Positions 58,627-64,000 of a stretch of DNA of 64,000 nt are shown here, piece after piece (position 1 is the first letter of the stretch; each line of letters begins with the position of its first letter). Source of the stretch: Bin94 sp965215535 (GTDB lineage: Bacteria; Gemmatimonadota; Gemmatimonadetes; Longimicrobiales; Gaopeijiaceae); assembly GCA_965215535.1 (NCBI GenBank), contig OZ244063.1, forward strand, positions 2,356,001-2,420,000, read 5' to 3'. Position numbers and translations under genes: made by a program. The notes beneath the pieces were generated by a model, which searched no databases, was not told where the DNA came from, and worked only from the letters and a program-made list of their open reading frames with translations.

Positions 58627-60501
58627 TCAGCGGTTGAAGGCTGGGTCATCCGGGGTGCATAGCCCTGTATTCGAGGTGTTGAATGAGTTCAGCCTCAGTT
58701 CGGTTAGCTTCGTGGGGAGCGAACCCGAAAGGCCCTCGTTGTTGTATAGCTCCAAGATTCGCAGTCGAGGCAGATTTCCCAGTTCGGAGGGAATCGGCCC
58801 CATTAGCTCGTTGTCGGATAGGCTTAATTCCACCAGTGCGGACAGCTGTCCCAGTTCCGGGGGAATCGGTCCTGTTAGTTGGTTGCCGTAAAGTGAGAGA
58901 CTATTCAGTCGGGCGGATACCTGCCCCAACTCTGGGGGAATCGCCCCCGTTAGTTGGTTGCTGCCCAGCCAGAGGCGCACCAGTGCGGATAGATTCCCCA
59001 GCTCGGGCGGGACCGCCCCTGTTAGCTCGTTATCGGATAGTGAGAGATATTCCAGTGCGGACAAATTTCCCAGCTCGGGTGGGATTGGTCCTGTTAGCTC
59101 GTTGCGGGGCAGCCAGAGGGTTTTCAACGCGGACAACTGCCCCAGCTCGGTTGGGATCGCATTCGTGAGCTTGTTGTCAGCCAATCCTAGTTCTACCAGT
59201 GCGGACAGATTTCCCAGTTCGGACGGGATCGGCCCCGTTAGCTTGTTGTTGGACAGGCCTAGTTCCGCCAGTGCGGACAGATTCCCCAGTTCGGGCGAGA
59301 TTGGCCCCGTTAGCTCATTGCCTCCTAGCCAGAGGGTTTTCAACACGGACAACTGTCCTAGTTCGGACGGGATTGCACCCCTTAACTTATTGGATTCCAA
59401 CGAGAGAACTACCACCCGCTCCTCCACATTCACTGCCACCCCATACCATTCCCCCAGAGGTGCTCCGGTTAGCCAATTTTCGTTATTCGTCCAGTTTGGG
59501 CCGTCCGTCGCCTCATATAGCGCAGCCAGAATATCCCGGTCGGTTAGCGGCGGACAATTTAGGCCAGTTCCCGTCACTTCGGGGATTGCCGAAAGCCATT
59601 CCCGCAACTCTTCGGGGCTGCACAGTCCGGTCCCCGCAAAACGAAATGCCTGCAAGGGCGCACCGTTCAGAGCCAACGGCAACCGCCCCCGGAACTCCGG
59701 GTTGTCTGAAACATCCAGAGTCTTCAATCTCGACAGATTGGAGATATCGCCGGGGAAGTGTCCCCCCAAGTTGTTCGCCGGAAGCTCTATCCCTACAACC
59801 TGCCCCAAGGAGTCGGTGGTCACCCCATGCCATTCCGAAAGTGCTGCTATGCTCAACCAACCCTCGGAGCGGTGCCAATCTGCCCCTTTGATGGCTGTGT
59901 ATACCCGCTCTAGAGTCTTTCTGTCCGCATCGTTGCAATAGGAACCATAAGATTCTCGAACCTGGTTCCACCGCGTAAATGCATCCGTGCCCGGAATACA
60001 TAAAGCGGTATTGCTAATATTGAACAATTCCAGAGCGGAGAGATTCAGAAATGACAGAGGCAATGGCCCCGAAAGTCCCTCGTTGCCGGAAATCCGGAAG
60101 ATTCTCAACGCGGACAACTGTCCCAGTTCGGGCGGCATCGGTCCCGTTAGCTGATTATCGAACAGTACGAGGCGTCCCAGTGTAGACAACTGCCCTAACT
60201 CCGGCGGGATCGGCCCCGTGAGTTGGTTACGCGCTAGCGAGAGATCCGCCAGTGCGGACAATTGTCCCAACTCCGGGGGAATCGCCCCCATTAGTTGGTT
60301 GCTGCCCGCCCAGAGGCGCTCCAGTGCAGACAATTGCCCCAGTTCGGGTGGGATCGGTCCCGTTAGCTGGTTGTTGTACAGCAAGAGTTCCCACAACGCG
60401 GACAACTGCCCCAACTCCGACGGGATCGGTCCTGTGAGTTCATTGCGGGCCAGCTCGAGGCTTACCACCGTCCCTCCGCATTCACCGATACCCCACACCA
60501 T
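58627..60501 (-). CDS. NW/LRR repeat region (middle part of a split secreted protein)
   Basis: A 624-codon frame of 24-residue leucine-rich repeats (NELTGPIPPELGQLSALxxLxL). It is arranged in three modules separated by Cys-containing caps (TALCIPGTDAFTRW, TGLCSPEELREW, TGLCTPDDPAFNR) and NW entry motifs (LYEATDGPNWTNNENWLTGAPLGEWYGV). It has no signal peptide or believable start. The preceding frame (60482-61231) supplies the lipoprotein N-terminus if one base is restored near 60515 and another near 60468. It ends at TGA where homologous LRR-proteases would continue. Probably surface recognition before disruption. Confidence 0.82.
   Translation of the reverse strand: MVWGIGECGGTVVSLELARNELTGPIPSELGQLSALWELLLYNNQLTGPIPPELGQLSALERLWAGSNQLMGAIPPELGQLSALADLSLARNQLTGPIPPELGQLSTLGRLVLFDNQLTGPMPPELGQLSALRIFRISGNEGLSGPLPLSFLNLSALELFNISNTALCIPGTDAFTRWNQVRESYGSYCNDADRKTLERVYTAIKGADWHRSEGWLSIAALSEWHGVTTDSLGQVVGIELPANNLGGHFPGDISNLSRLKTLDVSDNPEFRGRLPLALNGAPLQAFRFAGTGLCSPEELREWLSAIPEVTGTGLNCPPLTDRDILAALYEATDGPNWTNNENWLTGAPLGEWYGVAVNVEERVVVLSLESNKLRGAIPSELGQLSVLKTLWLGGNELTGPISPELGNLSALAELGLSNNKLTGPIPSELGNLSALVELGLADNKLTNAIPTELGQLSALKTLWLPRNELTGPIPPELGNLSALEYLSLSDNELTGAVPPELGNLSALVRLWLGSNQLTGAIPPELGQVSARLNSLSLYGNQLTGPIPPELGQLSALVELSLSDNELMGPIPSELGNLPRLRILELYNNEGLSGSLPTKLTELRLNSFNTSNTGLCTPDDPAFNR
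58830..59400 (-). repeat. 72-bp LRR-coding DNA repeats
   Basis: Eight or so near-identical units with period 72 bases; the core agtgcggacagattccccagttcgg (plus strand) recurs with few changes. A second, shorter run lies at about 60110-60430. High DNA identity between modules indicates recent duplication or conversion. Confidence 0.7.
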
Positions 60502-61231
60502 TCCTCCAGGGGCACCCGGTCAGCCAGTTTTCGTTACACCTCCAGTTTGGTCCGTCCGTCGCCTCGTACAACGCAATCAGCGCCGCACGATCCGGGTTCG
60601 GGTTGACGGTCACCTGGAAGCTGGCACTCGCTTCCAGGCCGTCCATATCGCGCGCCGTGACCGTCACCTGACTCACGCCTCCGACATTCCCGCCCGTGAG
60701 CGTTGCAGTACTCCCGACCATCGAGACCATGACAGTCGAGGTATCCGAATTTTCGGCTTCGTACGTGAGCAAATCCCCGTCCGGATCATTGAAATACCCA
60801 GCCACATCGAGATGCAAGGGTCTGGTTTCCGCGACAAGGGTTTGCGCGGGGATTTCGGTGGCGACAGGGAAGCGATTGACTGTCACCGTGAAGTTGATGG
60901 CCGCTTCTGCTCCGTCTGGATCGCGCGCTGTCACTGTTATCTGGCCAGCACCGCCGATTTTCCCGCCTGTGAGCGTCGCGGCACTGCCCCCCATTGAGGC
61001 TGTGGCGACCGAGGTGTCCGAGCTTGCGATGGCATACGTCAGAGCATCCCCGTCCGGATCGTTGAAATACCCGGATACATCGAGAGTCGTTGCTGTGCTC
61101 GGCCCTGCCAGTCGCTGATCCGGAATCGCTCCTGCAGCTACCGGAGGCTGATTCGCCGGCGCGGTGGGCTCGATCACCTCTTCGCAGGCTGCCAGAAGGA
61201 GCAGGAACAGGAACGGCAGGCGGCGGATCAT
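60482..61231 (-). CDS. Ig/cadherin-like lipoprotein N-terminus of the split LRR-protease
   Basis: A 249-aa frame: signal peptide with lipobox ending at C16 (LLLLAAC), then two tandem beta-sandwich repeats of about 90 residues. Each holds LDVSGYFNDPDGDALTY or LDVAGYFNDPDGDLLTY and a VTVTARDPDG or VTVTARDMDG strand (putative-Ig/cadherin-like, calcium-binding DPDGD). It ends with the NW motif ALYEATDGPNW and then runs out of family sequence after NENWLTG. Restoring one base at the CCC run 60515-60517 gives PLEEWCGVSVNAEGR, and one at 60468-60469 joins VVSLELARNELTG. So this is the 5' end of the same gene as the LRR and metzincin frames. Confidence 0.82.
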   Translation of the reverse strand: MIRRLPFLFLLLLAACEEVIEPTAPANQPPVAAGAIPDQRLAGPSTATTLDVSGYFNDPDGDALTYAIASSDTSVATASMGGSAATLTGGKIGGAGQITVTARDPDGAEAAINFTVTVNRFPVATEIPAQTLVAETRPLHLDVAGYFNDPDGDLLTYEAENSDTSTVMVSMVGSTATLTGGNVGGVSQVTVTARDMDGLEASASFQVTVNPNPDRAALIALYEATDGPNWRCNENWLTGCPWRNGVGYR

Positions 61232-61769
61232 TGGGAATCCCGGGTGGTGGTGAAGTGGTGCGGGCCGGAAAAGGTATTCGTTGCGCGTCGCGCGGAACAG
61301 GCTTGCGACGGGAGAGTCTGCCAATTTGCGGATCGCATGGCGAATCGAACAGGCGGATCATGCCGGATGCTGGAAGTCGTCGCTGGGCGGCCGGAGATCA
61401 TCCACGCCTCTCTGGCCCCCCCAAACCGCAATATCGCGTCGTCGCCATTGAACGCGCCGTCGGCCTTTCCGCCCGGAACCGCGAGCGGACCATCCGGGAA
61501 TTCGTGCCAGCGGCCCGGGTCGGTCGGGTCACCCCCGGCCCCTGCGCGGGCCGGCCCGGATTGTGGCCGAATGGGGAAGGCGCGCGCGCACCCCCGCCCT
61601 CATGCCCTGCCGAACTTCCCTGCGCGGCCTTCGGGAGAACCGGCGGGGTGCGGCGAAGGGGCGTCGCTGCGATCTTGTCAGAGGGGGCGTCTCTGCGTTG
61701 CAGCGGCTGCGCTTCCGGATTCGGGATTTCCATTGCCCCGGGCCTGGCGTCCGGGAGAAAGTTGTGGTC
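61232..61769. other. Gene-poor stretch before the SDR gene
   Basis: 538 bases between the lipoprotein start (minus) and the SDR gene (plus), so promoters for both should lie here. Long open frames cross it, but their products are Arg/Pro-rich without family resemblance. I see no repeat, RNA or attachment-site signature. Confidence 0.4.
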
Positions 61770-62549
61770 ATGAATCGCATCAGGGGCAGGACCGCCGTTG
61801 TCACCGGAGCCACGGCGGGGATTGGAGCGGCTACGGCGCGGGCGCTGGCCGGGCGTGGGGTTCGGGTTGTGCTGACTGCGCGGCGGCGGGAGCGGCTGGA
61901 GGCGCTGGCGGTCGACATTGCCGGGATTCCGGGGGCGCCGGGGGCGCAGGCGCATGTCTTCGATGTGCGGGACCGTGCGGCCGTGACCGATTTTGCAGAG
62001 GCGCTGGCGGCGCAGGGGACCGAGGTCGACATTCTGGTCAACAATGCGGGTCTGGCGCGCGGCCTCGACCCCATTCAGGAGGGGAGTCATAAAGACTGGG
62101 ACGAGATGATCGCCACCAATATCGGCGGCGTTCTCAACATGACCCGCGCCCTGCTTCCCGGCATGGTTGCGCGCGACCGCGGCCACGTGGTCAACATTGG
62201 CAGCATCGCCGGCCATCTGGTCTATCCGAAGGGCAATGTCTATTCTGCCACCAAATATGCGGTGCGGGCGCTGACGCAGGGGGCCAATCTCGATCTGGTG
62301 GGCACCCGCGTGCGCATGTCGAGCGTCGATCCGGGGCTGGTCGAGACCGAGTTTTCGCTGGTGCGCTTTCGCGGCGACGACGAACGCGCGCGCACCGTGT
62401 ACCGGGGGGTGGATTCGCTTCTGGCCGAAGATGTGGCCGATGCGGTCTGCTATGTTGTGAATACGCCGCCGCATGTCAATATTTTGCAGATGGTGGTGAT
62501 GCCCACGGTGCAGCGTTCGCCCTATGTGATGGCGCGCGAGGAGGATTGA
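61770..62549 (+). CDS. Short-chain dehydrogenase/reductase (YdfG-like)
   Basis: A 259-aa classical SDR. The cofactor motif is TGATAGIGAA (residues 12-21), with an NNAG strand, catalytic Ser in NIGSIAG, and Tyr158/Lys162 in YSATK. VDPGLVETEFS follows. The sequence is closest in style to NADP-dependent 3-hydroxy acid/serine dehydrogenases (YdfG group). The Arg after the first strand (TARRRERLEAL) suits NADP. The ATG at 61770 is chosen; an upstream open extension is not conserved. It lies 4 bases before the next gene. Confidence 0.92.
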   Translation: MNRIRGRTAVVTGATAGIGAATARALAGRGVRVVLTARRRERLEALAVDIAGIPGAPGAQAHVFDVRDRAAVTDFAEALAAQGTEVDILVNNAGLARGLDPIQEGSHKDWDEMIATNIGGVLNMTRALLPGMVARDRGHVVNIGSIAGHLVYPKGNVYSATKYAVRALTQGANLDLVGTRVRMSSVDPGLVETEFSLVRFRGDDERARTVYRGVDSLLAEDVADAVCYVVNTPPHVNILQMVVMPTVQRSPYVMAREED

Positions 62550-62553
62550 GGCG

Positions 62554-63576
62554 ATGGGGCGACTGCAGTCCTGTGCACAATTGTTGCCTGGCGGGGTGTG
62601 CGCGTCCGCCCTGCTCGCGGGCGTGGGATTTCTTGTGCATGCGGGGTCGGAGCGCCTGGCGGTGGCGGATTTGCCGGCGCTGTCCGGGCAGCCCGCGGAT
62701 GCACGCCCGGACATGGTCGCGGCCGGCGTCTGGGGAGCGAAGGGTCACCGCATGGCGGCGCGCGCTGCGGGCGCACTGCTGCCCGATTCGATGCCGACCT
62801 TCTTTCTTGAGGCGCGCGAGCGGCTGATCTACCTCAACCCCGAGCCGGATCGCTGGCGGGTGCGCGAGGCGGTCGAGATGGACCAGGGCTTCTCGTACGA
62901 TCACTATATCGATCTGGAGAATGTGCCCGAGGGTGCGCTCGAGGCCCCGCACCGCTTTGCCTTCCTGGGCGCTCTGCATGCGGCCGGAATCGAGCGGCCC
63001 GAGCAGGCGGTGGGACTTCTGCCCTACCGGATTGTCGAGCTCTACCAGCGCCTGGTGACCGGGTGGCGGCTCTGGCGCGACGAAGAGGACGCGGCGCGGC
63101 GCGGCTGGGTCGCCGAACGCATTGTCAACGATGCCGGAATTCTGGGACACTACGTGACCGATGCGTCGCAGCCACACCACACCACGATTCACTTCGATGG
63201 CTGGGCCGCGGGCGCCCCCAACCCCGAGGGTTTTACCACCGGACGGGGATTTCATGCGCGCTTCGAGACGGCCTTTGTCGAGCTTCATGTCGACGACGCC
63301 GACATTGCGGCGTACATGCCCCGGGATTCGCTCGCACGAATATCCGAACCGGTGCGGACCGCCGTCATGACGCACATTCTGGATGCGCACGCGCGGGTCG
63401 GCGAGCTCTACCGGCTCGACCGCAACCGGGGGTTCGAGCCCTTCGAGGACGCCGATCCGGAGACGGTGCGCTTTGCGGCGTCGCGCATTGCAGCCGGGGC
63501 GTCGATGCTGGCCACACTCTGGTGGTCGGCCTGGGTCGAGAGCGGCGAGGTGCGGCCGGGGGAACCGGGCCGGTGA
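62554..63576 (+). CDS. S1/P1-nuclease or phospholipase-C-like exported zinc protein
   Basis: A 340-aa protein with an N-terminal hydrophobic segment (about 12-30). WGAKGHRMAARAA (residues 60-72) resembles the mature N-terminus of S1/P1 nucleases, where Trp and His bind zinc. Later come DHYIDLENVP and GHYVTDASQPHHTT (near 195-208), like the HYVGDxHQPLH metal site. A third region (HARFETAFVE) follows. It probably hydrolyses phosphodiesters outside the cytosol, but it is divergent and could be a phospholipase-C-fold protein instead. The stop overlaps the next gene as GTGA. Confidence 0.72.
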   Translation: MGRLQSCAQLLPGGVCASALLAGVGFLVHAGSERLAVADLPALSGQPADARPDMVAAGVWGAKGHRMAARAAGALLPDSMPTFFLEARERLIYLNPEPDRWRVREAVEMDQGFSYDHYIDLENVPEGALEAPHRFAFLGALHAAGIERPEQAVGLLPYRIVELYQRLVTGWRLWRDEEDAARRGWVAERIVNDAGILGHYVTDASQPHHTTIHFDGWAAGAPNPEGFTTGRGFHARFETAFVELHVDDADIAAYMPRDSLARISEPVRTAVMTHILDAHARVGELYRLDRNRGFEPFEDADPETVRFAASRIAAGASMLATLWWSAWVESGEVRPGEPGR

Positions 63577-64000
63577 CGGTTGCAACGATCGTTCTGGCGG
63601 CGGGGTCGTCTCTGCGCATGGGGCGGAACAAGCTGCTCCTCGAGCTGGAGGGCGAAACGGTGGTGCAAAGAGCGGTGCGCACGGCCTGTGCGGCGGCGCT
63701 GGGTCCGGTTCTGGTGGTGACCGGTCATGCGCACGAGGGGGTGGCCGGGGAGCTTCGCGGATTGGAGTGCCAGACGATCGTCAACCCCGACCATGCAGAG
63801 GGGCAGCATACCTCGGTGCGCGCAGGCGCGGCCGCGCTTTCCGGAGAGTGTGCGGCGGCGATTGTCATGCTGGCCGACATGCCCTTCGTGACGGCGGAGA
63901 TGCTCGCCGCTCTGGCCCGTTGCCACCGCGAGAGCGGAGCCGCCCTGGTGCGTTCGCGCTACGGCGATCTGGGCGTCGCGCCCCCGATCCTCTACGACCG
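63573..64000 (+). CDS. MobA-like nucleotidyltransferase (MocA family), runs off right edge
   Basis: A partial gene starting at GTG 63573, which overlaps the stop of the previous gene (GTGA). The visible 142 residues start TVATIVLAAGSSLRMGRNKLLLE, the nucleotide-binding LAAGxSxRMGxxK motif. VLVVTGHAHEGV, VNPDHAEGQHTSVRAG and VMLADMPFVTAEML follow, as in molybdenum cofactor cytidylyl- or guanylyltransferases and related NTP transferases. The metal-binding Asp is in ADMPF. Molybdopterin cytidylyltransferase (MocA-like) is the best guess; no cofactor or molybdoenzyme genes are visible in the window to confirm it. Confidence 0.88.
   Translation, partial: MTVATIVLAAGSSLRMGRNKLLLELEGETVVQRAVRTACAAALGPVLVVTGHAHEGVAGELRGLECQTIVNPDHAEGQHTSVRAGAAALSGECAAAIVMLADMPFVTAEMLAALARCHRESGAALVRSRYGDLGVAPPILYD

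Noticed and set aside
58830..60430. Regular repeats resembling a CRISPR array
   Set aside because: The period is 72 bases, units are continuous without variable spacers, and they translate to 24-residue LRRs; no cas genes are present.
61244..62092. 282-codon plus-strand frame before and over the SDR gene
   Set aside because: It overlaps the well-supported SDR in another frame and has only low-complexity Arg/Gly/Ala sequence.

Overview
The window is 64 kb of dense, high-GC bacterial chromosome. Genes lie mostly on the minus strand in long co-directional runs, often with stop and start codons overlapping by 1-4 bases (ATGA, GTGA, TTGA, TGATG). The gene content suggests Gemmatimonadota: a MoxR/DUF58/BatA-E cluster, 1000-residue tandem amidohydrolases, a beta-propeller lipoprotein, a TonB-dependent receptor, a choice-of-anchor-B protein, and secreted NW/LRR and metzincin proteins like those of marine or sponge-associated members. 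This assignment comes from gene content only; no marker phylogeny was possible.

Layout. 1-3.6 kb (minus): remnant of an AAA family ATPase, a VKOR-DsbA disulfide pair, a HAD phosphatase and a threonine dehydratase. 3.6-10.3 kb (minus): gyrA, a frameshifted family 2 glycosyltransferase and uvrA. 10.6-24.3 kb (plus): a HisC-like aminotransferase coupled to an ABC exporter, an AlbA/HATPase-type regulator-like protein, an SPFH protein, a lipoprotein aminopeptidase, leuS, transketolase and a TonB-dependent receptor. 24.5-34.3 kb (minus): a beta-propeller lipoprotein and a complete moxR-DUF58-(DUF4381-like)-batA-batB-batC-batD-batE operon. 34.4-44.6 kb (minus): an FG-GAP/LVIVD secreted protein, tRNA-Asn, a short RhuM-like protein, a YchF-like NTPase, a GSGS-repeat lipoprotein and two coupled amidohydrolases. 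44.8-46.9 kb (plus): an intact BIG2-LRR lipoprotein.

46.9-56.9 kb (minus) is the metabolic core. It holds a compact, apparently complete histidine operon, hisG-hisC::HAD-hisB-hisH-hisF-hisA::I::E-hisD, preceded by a methyltransferase and followed upstream by ilvE and a cupin. Seven ORFs appear to encode all ten steps because of two fusions: HisA-HisI-HisE, and HisC with a HAD phosphatase that may be the otherwise missing histidinol phosphatase. The roughly 520 bp in front of the operon holds a helically phased array of TTGCAA-type hexamers and a 15-bp tandem duplication.

57.1-61.2 kb (minus) looks like one large secreted gene (Ig-like lipoprotein, NW/LRR modules, metzincin protease) broken by two one-base losses and one in-frame TGA. 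61.8-64 kb (plus): a short-chain dehydrogenase, an S1/P1-nuclease-like protein and a MobA-like nucleotidyltransferase that runs off the edge.
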